64,000 nucleotides of DNA from an uncultured Clostridia bacterium (lineage in GTDB: Bacteria; Bacillota; Clostridia; UBA1381), in NCBI GenBank assembly GCA_934486735.1, contig CAKSQL010000009.1, positions 18,046 through 82,045 on the forward strand. The letters are read 5' to 3'. Shown piece by piece: positions 1 through 9,309 of the stretch (positions within the stretch are counted from its first letter, which is position 1; each line of letters begins with the position of its first letter). The notes beneath the pieces were generated by a model, which saw nothing but the letters and a program-made list of their open reading frames with translations, was not told the origin of the DNA and made no database searches. Both the position numbers and the translations under genes were made by a program.

Positions 1-1640
1 CTCTCATTCCCGACCTCTGCCATTGTGCCGCCTGCATTTTCGACGGTCAGATAGAACGGAATCGAGGCATAAAGATCCATCGTGTAACCCTGCTCCGTTT
101 TTGTCATGTACTCAACGTCTATCGGGACGCAGGAAACCAATCCGTTGCTCGCAGTGCATATCAGATAATCCTTTTGCATTTCGTCCTCATCGATATAGTT
201 TGTTTTTCCCGATGAAGTTGCAATTGAAGTAATCGGATAGCTAACACCTGCAAAAAGCTGAACTGCCGTTCCGAGGGTTTCGTTGTCATACGCGCCTGTA
301 CCGATATAGTTATATCCCGGTTTCAGAATATTTTCGCGGTGGCCCGGGCTGTTCATCCATGCATTCATTGCCCTTGCTCCCGAAACTGCCATGCTCGGCG
401 CGTCACATTTATAAATGTTTTCGCCGGCAGTCGCGTAGGAAAAGTCCGAAATTGCCGTAAACGGCCGCTCTCCGTTCGGTCTCGTATGCGAGAAAGACTC
501 CGTAAGCTCAACCTCACGAATGTTGCATGCCTCCTGGAGCGGCTCTATCATGGTCAGCAGACTCCGACCCTCTTTATTGCGCTCAACATTGACAATTCTT
601 AAAATTTCCCATTCTTCCTTATTGACCGAAAGTCTGTCGGTCGGCAGATCACGATACATCTTCGGAAGCTTTCTTTCAAAGCGTATTTCGCGCGCTTCCG
701 AACCGAGCATGATTGTAACATACGCGATAATTTTGCCGTCCTCTTGGTAAGTCGCATTTGTTTTGTCAAAGCTTTTCCATGAAACCGAGGAACCGTTTTT
801 AACCGCCGCCTGCATCTTTTCCATTATCATCTCCTGCGTTACGCGGTTGTTATAGGCAATGTTGTCAATCGCGGTGCTGATCAAATGTCTGTCCTCGTCA
901 ATCGCCTGCGTCTCTGCATTAACAACAAGCGGAAGTGTCTTTGCAGCCGTAACGGCGTCTGTTGCATTGCCGCAGGTCAAAGCAAATGTCGCGGATACGG
1001 TGCCCTCAACAGTGCTCGTTGATTTTGTGATTGTGAAGTTGCCCGGCTCGATTATCACCGTCACGCCGCTGTCCTTTCCGACCGCGTCCTGTGCCATTTT
1101 AAGCATGTCATCCGCAGTGGTATCGTTGGAAACCTCGAACTCCCAAATTGCCGCATTTATTGCACGTTTTGCAGCCTCAAGGCTCTTTTTCTCGTCCGCT
1201 GTAGGCTCGGCTTTGGGAGTATTTCCGTCATCTACGGAAATGCCGCCGCTCGCCGCGCCGCTGCCGGCTATCGGAATTTCTTTTTTTACCTCGCATGCCG
1301 CCTCGCCGTCATCAAGAAAAATACTGACCTGGGCGCTGATGTACCCGGCTTGATTCGCGGTCGGCGTTACCCTTTTGAACTTTTCCACAAGAAAGCCTGC
1401 ACCGGTTGTCGCCTCCGTTGAATAGTCACATGCCTGAGCCACAAGGCTTTCCAAATCATCTTTGGTAAAGTTTTCGTCGACATCCGCTTTTTCAAGCATG
1501 TCCAAAAACTGCTGCATGTTTTTTTCAACCGCGGTCTCGGCATCCTCCACAACAGTGAACGAATAAGCCGCCTGCAGCGGAAGCTGCACCGCACCTACTC
1601 CCAGTGCCGCCGCGCAGATTATCGCTAAAAATTTTTTCAT
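1..1640 (-). CDS. Secreted CAP/SCP (YkwD-type) domain protein, 3' end outside window
   Basis: About 546 codons are open from the ATG at 1640 to the window edge without a stop. AGGAGGA lies about 10 nt upstream. The protein begins with a signal peptide (MKKFLAIICAAALGVG) and is probably exported. The CAP domain sits at about residues 350-435: NVERNKEGRSLL (~350), FSHTRPNGE (~381), GENIY and SPGHRENIL (~430), the usual landmarks of bacterial YkwD-like CAP proteins. The roughly 320 residues before it match nothing I recognise; they contain an acidic, Gly/Ala-rich spacer. CAP proteins are often cell-wall or spore associated in Firmicutes, but no activity can be assigned here. The gene has its own promoter and is separated by a terminator from the ferredoxin gene upstream. 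Confidence 0.88.
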   Translation of the reverse strand, partial: MKKFLAIICAAALGVGAVQLPLQAAYSFTVVEDAETAVEKNMQQFLDMLEKADVDENFTKDDLESLVAQACDYSTEATTGAGFLVEKFKRVTPTANQAGYISAQVSIFLDDGEAACEVKKEIPIAGSGAASGGISVDDGNTPKAEPTADEKKSLEAAKRAINAAIWEFEVSNDTTADDMLKMAQDAVGKDSGVTVIIEPGNFTITKSTSTVEGTVSATFALTCGNATDAVTAAKTLPLVVNAETQAIDEDRHLISTAIDNIAYNNRVTQEMIMEKMQAAVKNGSSVSWKSFDKTNATYQEDGKIIAYVTIMLGSEAREIRFERKLPKMYRDLPTDRLSVNKEEWEILRIVNVERNKEGRSLLTMIEPLQEACNIREVELTESFSHTRPNGERPFTAISDFSYATAGENIYKCDAPSMAVSGARAMNAWMNSPGHRENILKPGYNYIGTGAYDNETLGTAVQLFAGVSYPITSIATSSGKTNYIDEDEMQKDYLICTASNGLVSCVPIDVEYMTKTEQGYTMDLYASIPFYLTVENAGGTMAEVGNE

Positions 1641-1676
1641 CTGAGCATATTCCTCCTCTAAAATAATGTCACTGTA

Positions 1677-1705
1677 ATTTTATCACAAAAGCAAACGAAT
1701 TTCAA
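1677..1705 (-). promoter_or_regulatory. Promoter of the CAP-domain gene
   Basis: TTGAAA (-35, 1705-1700) and TAAAAT (-10, 1682-1677) are separated by exactly 17 bp, about 35 bp upstream of the start codon. The rest of 1706-1950 shows no gene on either strand. Confidence 0.6.
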
Positions 1706-1950
1706 GACAGCATTTTCACAAAATACGCGCATTTGTTTTGGGGGATAGACAAAACTTTTTTCCGATTTCGGCATACTATTGCCAAAATCGAAAATTATCA
1801 CCGTTTTGCAAAACAGCTGTTCAAATGAGCACTTGTCCGACGCTCTCGCAAGCCGCGGCTTTTAGCAAAAAAGCTTTTAGCAAAATCCGCAGGTATAAAA
1901 TTAAAGCATCATTTATGATTTTTCCGGCATGCGAAATTTCCCGCAAGCTC

Positions 1951-2010
1951 AAAAAAACATGCCGCCTCAAGGATATTATTGTTCATCCTCTTTCGGCAGC
2001 ATGTTTTTTG
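1951..2010 (-). terminator. Terminator after the ferredoxin gene
   Basis: Just past the ferredoxin stop, CATGCTGCC pairs with GGCGGCATG (one G-U) across a ~33-nt loop, followed on the minus strand by seven T. The A-run on the other side suggests it could also work in the plus direction. Confidence 0.6.
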
Positions 2011-2013
2011 TTC

Positions 2014-2184
2014 TTACTCCTGCTCGGGAGCGCCTACCGGACAAACGGAAGCACAAGCTCCGCACTCCAGACAAGCATCCGCATCGATTACATATGCAGA
2101 ATCACCCTCCGAGATGCAGCTTACGGGACATTCCGCAGCGCAAGCTCCGCAGCTGATGCATGCATCACTGATTTTATATGCCAT
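2014..2184 (-). CDS. 2[4Fe-4S] ferredoxin, 56 aa
   Basis: A small gene starting at ATG 2184 behind AAGGAGGTG and ending at TAA 2016-2014. The 56-residue product has two CxxCxxCxxxCP cluster-binding motifs: CISCGACAAECP at residues 9-20 and CLECGACASVCP at 38-49. This is the classic clostridial bacterial-type ferredoxin, a cytoplasmic one-electron carrier for fermentative redox enzymes. It lies 75 bp downstream of ricT on the same strand and is probably cotranscribed. RicT homologues bind Fe-S clusters together with partner proteins in Bacillus, so the pairing may be functional, but that is inference. All eight cysteines are present and the length is normal for the family. Confidence 0.95.
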   Translation of the reverse strand: MAYKISDACISCGACAAECPVSCISEGDSAYVIDADACLECGACASVCPVGAPEQE

Positions 2185-2259
2185 TCGAAAACACCTCCTT
2201 AAGATTCTGACAGGATAATGAATATCCGTTCAAAAGCTATTATAACACACTTTTTTTAT

Positions 2260-3159
2260 TTATTCAAGGTTTTTTGCAATTTCTTCATCAAAATTTTCGT
2301 CTTTTTTCTGACGCTTTGCCGACCGCTTCAAAAGCTTGACCTCATCCACCCTAAAATCCTGCAATGCGCTTTCTTTATCTCCCTCAATTTTGACCTTGAG
2401 CATGCCTTTTATCAAGTTTACATACTCGACAGTTCCCTTGCCCATCGGAGTGTTTACAACCGATCCCTGTTTGGGAGTCTTGCGCAAAAGCTCCTCATAT
2501 GTTTCCTGCTCATATTTAAGGCAGCACATGAGCCGTCCGCATGCGCCGGATATTTTGGTCGGATTCAGGCTCAAGCCCTGGTCCTTTGCCATTTTCATCG
2601 ATACAGGCTCAAACTCGCCCAAAAACTGCGAGCAGCAGAGCGAACGTCCGCACACGCCTATGCTTCCGACCGTCTTTGCCTCATCCCTTACGCCGATTTG
2701 CCTAAGCTCGATTCTCGTTTTCAGCGCGGTTGCCAAATCCTTGACAAGCTCGCGGAAATCCACACGTCCGTCGGCGGTGAAGTAGAACATAACCTTCGAC
2801 GTGTCAAATGTGTATTCCACCTCCACAAGCTTCATTTCCAGTTTGTGTTCCTTTATTTTTTTAAGACATATTTCATAAGCACTGCGCTCTTTTTCCTTGT
2901 TTTTCTCGCGGCGCTCCATGTCCTCTTTTGTAGCAATTCTTATAATATTTTTCAGCGGCTTTGACAGTTCCTCATCCGCAATTGCCTTTTCCGCCATAAC
3001 AACTCTGCCCATTTCCATACCGCGCGCCGTCTCGACAATAACGCAATCGCCGATTTTCACGCTCAGCTTTTCCGGGCGAAAATAATATATCTTACCGACC
3101 GGTTTAAATCTTACTCCAACTACCTCTGTCATATTTATATCCATAGCCTTTCCACTCAT
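2260..3159 (-). CDS. ricT: RicT/YaaT, PSP1-domain protein
   Basis: A 299-residue PSP1 C-terminal domain protein. The N-terminal motif VVGVRFKPVGKIYYF and the two cysteine clusters CGRSLCC (~168) and CGRLMCC (~205) are typical of YaaT/RicT. In Bacillus subtilis, RicT with RicA and RicF forms the Fe-S 'Y-complex', which promotes RNase Y-dependent mRNA maturation and affects sporulation and biofilm formation. The C-terminus is a Lys/Asp/Glu-rich tail, likely disordered. The start is uncertain: ATG 3159 has no good ribosome site, and ATGs at 3144 or 3132 would also fit the family's usual N-terminus. The gene precedes the ferredoxin gene. The RNase Y gene lies 13 kb away in this window. Confidence 0.92.
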   Translation of the reverse strand: MSGKAMDINMTEVVGVRFKPVGKIYYFRPEKLSVKIGDCVIVETARGMEMGRVVMAEKAIADEELSKPLKNIIRIATKEDMERREKNKEKERSAYEICLKKIKEHKLEMKLVEVEYTFDTSKVMFYFTADGRVDFRELVKDLATALKTRIELRQIGVRDEAKTVGSIGVCGRSLCCSQFLGEFEPVSMKMAKDQGLSLNPTKISGACGRLMCCLKYEQETYEELLRKTPKQGSVVNTPMGKGTVEYVNLIKGMLKVKIEGDKESALQDFRVDEVKLLKRSAKRQKKDENFDEEIAKNLE

Positions 3160-3238
3160 AATAATTATTAACGCTTTTCATACATTAATATTATTATAAT
3201 ACACAAATTGAAAAAAGTCAAGTTTTTCAGCGGTTTGG

Positions 3239-4162
3239 TTACTTTCTTCCCTCCAAGTATCCGGTCACTTCCTCGATAAAGACCTTGCCTATATCGCTCA
3301 GAGCATTTTTCTTCTTTATTATATATCCAATCTCCATGGAGCTGTTGGGATTGTTCTCGTCCGCTTCAAACGGCACCGCTATGAAATCGCTCCCGTTCAG
3401 CTCCTCGCATATAATTCCCGAGCAGAGAGTATACCCGTTTACCCCAACCATAAGATTAAGCATTGTCGCCCGGTCGGTCGCCTTTATCATGCGCTGATAT
3501 TCGTTTGTGCTCAAAATTTCCTCCGCAAAATAAAACGAACCGTTTTCGCCCTGCTCGAATGAAAGGCAAGGGTAGTCCGCAAGCTCGTCAAAGCTTATGG
3601 ATTTTTGTTTTGCAAGCGGATGCTTCCGCCAGATGTACACATATGCCTTGCAGTCGATAAGCTTGTGAAAATCGCAGTCGTTTTCTTTAAGCATCTTTTT
3701 TATTATCTTTCTGTTGAAGTCGTTCATGTACAAAAGCCCTATTTCGCTTTTGAAATTTCCGACATCCTGAATAACTTCAATCGTTTTGGTTTCGCGGATT
3801 GCAAATTCATAGTTGAGCGTGTCGAACCGCTTTACGGCATCGGCAAATGCTTTTACCGCAAAGGAATAGTGCTGAGTGGATATTCCGAATTTTCTCTTTA
3901 TATTTTTTGTTTCGACATACTTTTGGCGTATCAGCTCGTATTGCTGATAAAGCTGGCGTGCATAGAGCAGGAACTCCTCGCCCTCTCTTGTCAGAATAAC
4001 GCCCCTGCCGGTACGCAGGAAAATCGTGATGCCGATTTCTTTTTCCAAATCCTTTATCGCGCTTGTGAGCGACGGCTGGGATATATAGAGCATTTCCGCC
4101 GTCTTGTTCATGGAACCGCATTCGGATATGGTTATTGCATAAAAAATCTGCTGCAATGTCAT
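3239..4162 (-). CDS. LysR-family transcriptional regulator
   Basis: A 307-residue LysR-type regulator: winged helix-turn-helix at residues 1-60 (MTLQQIFYAITISECGSMNK, then SQPSLTSAIKDLEKE) and a substrate-binding-like effector domain from about residue 90. ATG 4162 is preferred over the TTG at 4177 because GGAG lies 9 nt before it and LysR proteins normally start at this point. The effector is unknown. The gene lies downstream of the SGNH/RpiB/GH78 operon on the same strand but has its own promoter, with an inverted repeat near the transcription start that suggests autoregulation. Confidence 0.9.
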   Translation of the reverse strand: MTLQQIFYAITISECGSMNKTAEMLYISQPSLTSAIKDLEKEIGITIFLRTGRGVILTREGEEFLLYARQLYQQYELIRQKYVETKNIKRKFGISTQHYSFAVKAFADAVKRFDTLNYEFAIRETKTIEVIQDVGNFKSEIGLLYMNDFNRKIIKKMLKENDCDFHKLIDCKAYVYIWRKHPLAKQKSISFDELADYPCLSFEQGENGSFYFAEEILSTNEYQRMIKATDRATMLNLMVGVNGYTLCSGIICEELNGSDFIAVPFEADENNPNSSMEIGYIIKKKNALSDIGKVFIEEVTGYLEGRK

Positions 4163-4242
4163 TTGCATCAACTCCAAATTTCAAAAAACGGTGCTGCTGC
4201 AGCATAGGTGCAGCGCTGATATGCGCTGCCTCACACCGATTC

Positions 4243-4297
4243 AATATTTACATAAATTATTGTAAATATTATACCATATTTTGTCCCATACTGTCAA
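4243..4297 (-). promoter_or_regulatory. LysR promoter with a 10-bp inverted-repeat operator
   Basis: TTGACA (4297-4292) and TATAAT (4273-4268) with an 18-bp spacer. AATATTTACA (4243-4252) and TGTAAATATT (4261-4270) form a perfect inverted repeat with an 8-bp gap over the -10 and expected start. It also fits a LysR-type AT-rich dyad. No clear terminator separates this promoter from the end of the preceding operon at 4318. Confidence 0.6.
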
Positions 4298-4317
4298 CCG
4301 TACCGCAGCAAACTTTT

Positions 4318-5037
4318 CTACATTCCCAGGATTGTCTCCGCCAAAGAAAACGCAAACAGCCAGTTCATATCCCTTTTGGGATGATTTATTTTATTAGCCA
4401 AAAGTTCGGTTGTATCCATTCCAAGCTCGCTCAGCCTTTTCCATTTTGCATAGCAATCGCATATCGTCACATTATTTTCAATGCACACTTCCCTCGCTGC
4501 CGCCATATACGCGTCCATCACGCCCTCATTCTGAAGCTTCATGCAATTTCGGGCAATTTCTTTTTCCGCATCGTTTTTTAAATGACAGCTAAGCTCTGTA
4601 TTCATCATATTCGGAGTCATAAATATAACTTCCGTTCCTTTTAATTTTTTGAATATCCCGGCAAGACTCTTTTTGTAATCCTCCAGTCCTTCTATCCCTC
4701 TGCCGGCATCGTTCAAACCGAAGCAAACCACAACCAAATCCGGTGAATAACAAAGAACATCTCTTTCAATCCTCGCGCAGGCATGTACCGCGTTGTCTCC
4801 GCTTATTCCCGAATTAATTATATTTATCGGCACACTCGGACAAAGCACCGCAAAAATCTCCGCAAGCTTTTTGTGATACGCATTCGCCGGGTCAAAATAC
4901 GTTTCTATGCACCCGTCGTTTTTTTGATAAAGCTCAAAACAGCCCTGCGTTACGCTGTCCCCCAAAAATACAATTGTGCATGCCTTTTCCTCAAAATTAT
5001 TTTGCAGCTTTCTTTTTAAAACATCTGTAAATTTCAT
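4318..5037 (-). CDS. SGNH/GDSL-family hydrolase (carbohydrate-esterase-like)
   Basis: A cytoplasmic SGNH hydrolase of 239 residues. Block I is VFLGDSVTQG (catalytic Ser in GDSV, ~residue 27), block II is INSGISGDNA (oxyanion Gly), block III is FGLNDAGRG (Asn), and the C-terminal block V is NKINHP with the catalytic His, so the set is complete. There is no signal peptide. SGNH enzymes in sugar-catabolic operons are usually acetylesterases that remove O-acetyl groups from oligosaccharides, here plausibly pectic fragments given the GH78 neighbour. The start is taken at ATG 5037 (AGGTGA upstream); a GTG at 5046 is possible. The rpiB-like stop is 1 bp before that GTG, so translation is likely coupled. 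Confidence 0.85.
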   Translation of the reverse strand: MKFTDVLKRKLQNNFEEKACTIVFLGDSVTQGCFELYQKNDGCIETYFDPANAYHKKLAEIFAVLCPSVPINIINSGISGDNAVHACARIERDVLCYSPDLVVVCFGLNDAGRGIEGLEDYKKSLAGIFKKLKGTEVIFMTPNMMNTELSCHLKNDAEKEIARNCMKLQNEGVMDAYMAAAREVCIENNVTICDCYAKWKRLSELGMDTTELLANKINHPKRDMNWLFAFSLAETILGM

Positions 5038-5047
5038 TTGATTCACC

Positions 5048-5614
5048 TTAATCTTCCTTATCCATCAGCTCAAGCGGATAATCGCCCAGTCTTTTAACCT
5101 CAAATCCGTTTTCCTTAAATTCCTCATAGTCAAACGCATTAAGCTCATCTATCGCAAGCTTGTGGAACTCATAAAAATTCGGCCACCATTCATAACCGTC
5201 GCCCAGATTGTGAGTCAAAAATGCCTCGGCAATTTCTTTCCCCATTTGCGGAGCAACATAAAACGCACCCATCGCCAAAACGTTCACTCCGTTACCGGTT
5301 ATTGCTCTGAGTGCAGCAGGCACGCTCTCCACCACGCCTGCGTGAACGCCCGGGCATTTGCTCGCCGCGATATGAATCCCCATGCCGGTGCCGCAGAAAA
5401 GGAGTGCGCGCTCAAATTCGCCCTCCGAGATTTTCGCCCCGACCTTCAGTCCGATTCTGTGGAACATTTCCTTATCTTCCTCATCCGCCGAACGCACGCC
5501 GATATCGGTCACAGTCCAGCCTTTTTCCCTCAGATATTCCACAACCGCCTCTTTGAGCGGAAATCCCGCAAAATCTGCACCGACCAAAACCTGTTTATCT
5601 TTAATGGTTTTCAT
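5048..5614 (-). CDS. RpiB/LacA/LacB-family sugar-phosphate isomerase
   Basis: A 188-residue protein of the RpiB fold. Motifs: VLVGADFAGFPLKEAV at the N-terminus, FCGTGMGIHIAA (~88, with the catalytic Cys of RpiB-type isomerases) and GVNVLAMGA (~128). It is about 40 residues longer than classical RpiB (about 150), with a C-terminal extension rich in aromatic and acidic residues. Members of this family isomerise aldose and ketose phosphates (ribose-5-P, galactose-6-P, tetrulose phosphates), so the exact substrate cannot be told. Position between a GH78 rhamnosidase and an SGNH esterase suggests a deoxy-sugar or uronate-derived phosphate. AAGGAGGT precedes the start, and the gap to the rhamnosidase stop is 14 bp. 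Confidence 0.85.
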   Translation of the reverse strand: MKTIKDKQVLVGADFAGFPLKEAVVEYLREKGWTVTDIGVRSADEEDKEMFHRIGLKVGAKISEGEFERALLFCGTGMGIHIAASKCPGVHAGVVESVPAALRAITGNGVNVLAMGAFYVAPQMGKEIAEAFLTHNLGDGYEWWPNFYEFHKLAIDELNAFDYEEFKENGFEVKRLGDYPLELMDKED

Positions 5615-5628
5615 AATTGATTACCTCC

Positions 5629-8166
5629 TTATAAATCATAGCTGAAACAATAAAATCCCTGTTTCAATATTTTCTTATCTCCGCCGTACTCATATTCGCA
5701 CTCTGCTCCGTACGGCACATTCACATGTATATTAAGCTTTCCGTAGCGTTTGAACCACTTGACATCCACACTTCCGCGCACACTGTCTATATGCGCCTCC
5801 GCGCTCTGCAAATCGGTCGGAATTTTGGGGCTGAGCGCAAACTTTTTCCACCCATCCGCCTTTGGCACAAGTCCTGCAATTCGGCTGTAGAACCATGCTC
5901 CGACCGCTCCGTACATCGGATGATTGTGCGAGTTCATGCCGCTGTCGTTCTTCTGTTCAAAGCGCTCCCATATCGTTGTTGCTCCGTTTTGTATCATATA
6001 TCCGAAGGACGGATATTCCTCGCGTGTCATTATCTTCCACGCGTCATCGATATATCCGTAATCGGACAGCATTTCAAGGACATATCTCGCCGTCAGATTT
6101 CCGCATTTAAATCGGAATCCGACCTCCGCGACCGCATCGTGAAGTCTGTCCGCTGCCTTTTGTCTTTCCTCCTCCGGCAAAATACCGAGCCAAAGCGCAA
6201 ATGCCTGCGAGCCTTGCGAGCCTGTCGCCACAACACCGGTTTCCCGATTGTACCACTTATTCAAAAATGCCTTTTTCACAATCTCCGCCGCGGCATTATT
6301 TTTTTTCTGTTCCTCGCTGTCACCAAGCACTTCTGCCATTTTTGCAAGCATGCGATAGTTATAATAATGATACCCTGTTGACATAAGAGCATCGGGAGTA
6401 ACTGCCGAATTTGCATCCTCAAAGCTTTTGCAGCTGTCCGCCGTTCCTGCCCAGTCTCCGTAGCACGAGTATGAAATTATTCCGTCCTCCGCCAAATTTG
6501 CCAGACAATCGTTCCACGCACGCCAATGCCGATAATTTTCACGCAACAGTGATTTATTTGCATAATGCAGCCAGCACTGCCATCCCAAAACCAAATATGA
6601 CGAGCATACCGGATCTGCCGGTCTGCTCCCGTATATGTACGGCGCAGTACATGTTATTGCTCCGTTTTCGTCCTGTTCTGCATTAATATCCGCTATAATT
6701 TTCGGAAACAGTCTTAAGACATTAAAGTTGTATGGTGTTTCTTCAAATCGGACCGTTGCATCATTCAGCCATCCCATGCGTTCATCACGCTGCGGGCAAT
6801 CGGTAGCAATTCCGTGCAGATTGCCCCTTTCGCCCCTTACAACATTTTCATGAATCTGATTAACCAATGCACTGCCGCAATTAAAATAACTTCCGTTATC
6901 GACATCACTGTAAACCACAACTGCTGCCACATCCTCAAAATCGGGTACACCGCGCCAACCGCTGAGCCTCATATATCTGAATCCATGATACACAAATTCC
7001 GGACTCCAATACTCATCTGCGTCATGACCGTTTGATATATATTCGTCCAGCGATTCTGCTGCACGCATACTGTTACGCTCCAGATCACCATTCTCATTGA
7101 TTTCTTCCGCAAAAATCATGGAAATCTTATCTCCTGCCGTCATACCGTCGGGAATCCTTATTTTCGGATAGCCTGCGATATTTTCTCCGAAGTCAAAAAT
7201 ATATACTCCCGGCTCAATCATTATCTTTGAAATCGGTCTGATTCGTCTCTGTTCCCTTATCGGCTCTGTGCGCTGCGGTTTCAAGCCGCCGATTTTCTCC
7301 GCATAGATTGCATGTGTCACACAATCCGAATAATCATATTCCGCCGTATCCCAGCCGAGCGGCTCTTTTCTTGCGTCATAAGTTTCACCGTCAAACAAAT
7401 GCGCACGGATTGTTCCGCCGTCAAATGCGTACCAGCTTTCATCGCTTTTAAGAAGTTCAATACTGCCGTCACAATATTCGCATCTGAGCTCCAATGCCAG
7501 CTGCGGTGTTCCGAAAAACTCGACATTTTCCTTTTGCGACGCACCATTCAAATAAACTCCGTAATTTCGTCTCCAGCCGTCTCCAAGCTTAACTCCTATG
7601 CAGTTTTTACCCTTTTTAATCAGATTCTCCGCCTCAAGTGCGGCAAAATAGCACTGTCTTTTGTAATTCGACGTAATCGGCTGCAACACTGCACTGTCTG
7701 CCTTTCTTCCATTAACTCTCACGCTTTGATATCCGATTCCCGATACATATAAATCGGCACGCTTTATATCCTTGGTTATCTCAAATTGCTTTGCAAGATA
7801 TATAGGGCGGCTCCTTTCGCTGTTCGGCTTTGTTATCCATTGCGCGTCAATCGTTTTCGGAACAACGCGAAATTCGCCGAATGCCTCGCCGCTGTTCCCC
7901 TTATCGTCCCACAGCCGCAGCTGCCACCTCGGACGCATACCGGGGACAAGCTTTTCTCCGTCATAACGTGCGGAAAATCCTCCCTCCCGTCTGCCGCTGT
8001 CCCAAAGCAATTTATCCCCGTCTTTTACACATATCCTATACGCGCAAATCACCGCCGTATTATCTTCGTGTTCGACACTCCACGAAAACTCCGGCGCATC
8101 GGTCACAACCGCGTATCTGTCCGACGGCGCATTATCAATCATCAATTTAATAGGTCTAAAATTCAT
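5629..8166 (-). CDS. Alpha-L-rhamnosidase, GH78, cytoplasmic
   Basis: An 845-residue GH78 enzyme that hydrolyses terminal alpha-L-rhamnose from oligosaccharides or glycosides. The order is typical: N-terminal beta-sandwich domains, FDFGENIAGYPKI (~323), the catalytic-barrel motif TDCPQRDERMGWLNDA (~455, with the conserved acid), GATTIWERFEQ (~729), HNHPMYGAVGAWFY (~745) and a C-terminal beta domain. There is no signal peptide, so it acts on imported oligosaccharides. The start overlaps the end of the LacI gene by 11 bp, and AAAGGAG lies before it. Together with the RpiB-like and SGNH genes it forms an operon controlled by that LacI protein. Confidence 0.93.
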   Translation of the reverse strand: MNFRPIKLMIDNAPSDRYAVVTDAPEFSWSVEHEDNTAVICAYRICVKDGDKLLWDSGRREGGFSARYDGEKLVPGMRPRWQLRLWDDKGNSGEAFGEFRVVPKTIDAQWITKPNSERSRPIYLAKQFEITKDIKRADLYVSGIGYQSVRVNGRKADSAVLQPITSNYKRQCYFAALEAENLIKKGKNCIGVKLGDGWRRNYGVYLNGASQKENVEFFGTPQLALELRCEYCDGSIELLKSDESWYAFDGGTIRAHLFDGETYDARKEPLGWDTAEYDYSDCVTHAIYAEKIGGLKPQRTEPIREQRRIRPISKIMIEPGVYIFDFGENIAGYPKIRIPDGMTAGDKISMIFAEEINENGDLERNSMRAAESLDEYISNGHDADEYWSPEFVYHGFRYMRLSGWRGVPDFEDVAAVVVYSDVDNGSYFNCGSALVNQIHENVVRGERGNLHGIATDCPQRDERMGWLNDATVRFEETPYNFNVLRLFPKIIADINAEQDENGAITCTAPYIYGSRPADPVCSSYLVLGWQCWLHYANKSLLRENYRHWRAWNDCLANLAEDGIISYSCYGDWAGTADSCKSFEDANSAVTPDALMSTGYHYYNYRMLAKMAEVLGDSEEQKKNNAAAEIVKKAFLNKWYNRETGVVATGSQGSQAFALWLGILPEEERQKAADRLHDAVAEVGFRFKCGNLTARYVLEMLSDYGYIDDAWKIMTREEYPSFGYMIQNGATTIWERFEQKNDSGMNSHNHPMYGAVGAWFYSRIAGLVPKADGWKKFALSPKIPTDLQSAEAHIDSVRGSVDVKWFKRYGKLNIHVNVPYGAECEYEYGGDKKILKQGFYCFSYDL

Positions 8167-9163
8167 TTTCTTCTCCTTTCAGCGACTCCCGTTTTATTAT
8201 TTTTGTCGGCAGAATCACATTATTCTTTTTTTCGTCTTTGTCAAGCAAAAGCTCAACGCTTTTTTTCGCCATTCCCTCAATATCCTGCTCCACAGTGCTT
8301 ATCCGCGGGAACGCTATCCGCGAAAAAATAACATTGTCAAAGCCTGCAACGCCTATCTTGGGAACGCAGCAATTCATTTCGGAAAGCGCATTGAGCGCCC
8401 CTGCCGCAATCATGTCATTAACGCAGATAAACGCGTCGGTGTCGGGACGGCTTTTCATGATATCTCCGATTGCATCATGTGCTGCCCGATAGCTCAGCTT
8501 TTCAAGGCGATATATGTACGAATCAACAACATTTTCCGCCGCCGCTCTTTCAAATCCGTCTTTTCTCAAACGGAGAGACACCACCGCGTCATCACCGGTA
8601 AGATACGCAATACTCTTGTAGCCCATACCGATAACCCCTCGGGTAAGTCTGTACATTCCGTCCTCCAAATCCGACATAACCACCGGCGCTGCGCTTTGCA
8701 TGCCCTCGTAATAATCGGTGCAGAATACGTACGGGATATGGTAGTTATCCAGCATTTCAAGATAGCTCGGATTCGGATTCGCCTTGTTCATCGGGACAAA
8801 AGCAACACCCTCAACCCTGTTTTCTATCATATTGGAAATAATCTTTTTCTCCGACTCGGGATTATTTTCCGATACCGCGATAATCAGATTATATCCGCGC
8901 TCCTTTGTCGCGTCGTTTATGTGCTTGACAAGCGATGCATAAAACACATTTTCAATATCGGGAATGATAAGCCCGAGACATCCGCTCTCACGCCTTGCAA
9001 GCTTTCGCGCCGATAGGTTCGGAATATATCCGATTTTGTCGGCAACCTCCAAAATTTTTTCCCTGGTTTTTTCGTTTACCAAACTGCTGCCGTTCAGCGC
9101 CAGAGAAACCGTTGCCTCCGAACACTTCGCACGCATTGCTATATCCTTGATTCCGATTGCCAT
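8156..9163 (-). CDS. LacI-family repressor of the rhamnosidase operon
   Basis: A 335-residue LacI/GalR regulator. The N-terminal HTH and hinge read IKDIAMRAKCSEATVSLALN, followed by IGYIPNLSARKLARR. Residues from ~60 onward form a periplasmic-binding-protein-like effector domain (CLGLIIPDIENVFYASLV). It is the first gene of a four-gene operon and most likely represses it until a sugar, perhaps rhamnose or an oligosaccharide, binds. A perfect 30-bp palindrome lies at the transcription start. The leader from the start at about 9340 to this ATG is about 175 nt and the ribosome site is weak. Confidence 0.93.
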   Translation of the reverse strand: MAIGIKDIAMRAKCSEATVSLALNGSSLVNEKTREKILEVADKIGYIPNLSARKLARRESGCLGLIIPDIENVFYASLVKHINDATKERGYNLIIAVSENNPESEKKIISNMIENRVEGVAFVPMNKANPNPSYLEMLDNYHIPYVFCTDYYEGMQSAAPVVMSDLEDGMYRLTRGVIGMGYKSIAYLTGDDAVVSLRLRKDGFERAAAENVVDSYIYRLEKLSYRAAHDAIGDIMKSRPDTDAFICVNDMIAAGALNALSEMNCCVPKIGVAGFDNVIFSRIAFPRISTVEQDIEGMAKKSVELLLDKDEKKNNVILPTKIIKRESLKGEENEF

Positions 9164-9309
9164 TTTAACAGAGCTGCCAAAATTAATATATCACTGTGTT
9201 TTTTCCGATATCATGACAAACATGCTGTCCGATCTGTCAAAGTGATATTTTCGGTCAAAACGCCCGACCTCTTTTGCAGCCCCTTCACCTCCGTCATTCA
9301 GAGTTATTC

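Noticed and set aside
2218..2964. Long plus-strand open frame across the ricT gene (about 248 codons)
   Set aside because: It is the antisense shadow of ricT; the minus-strand product has clear RicT motifs, whereas this frame has no ribosome site or recognisable protein.
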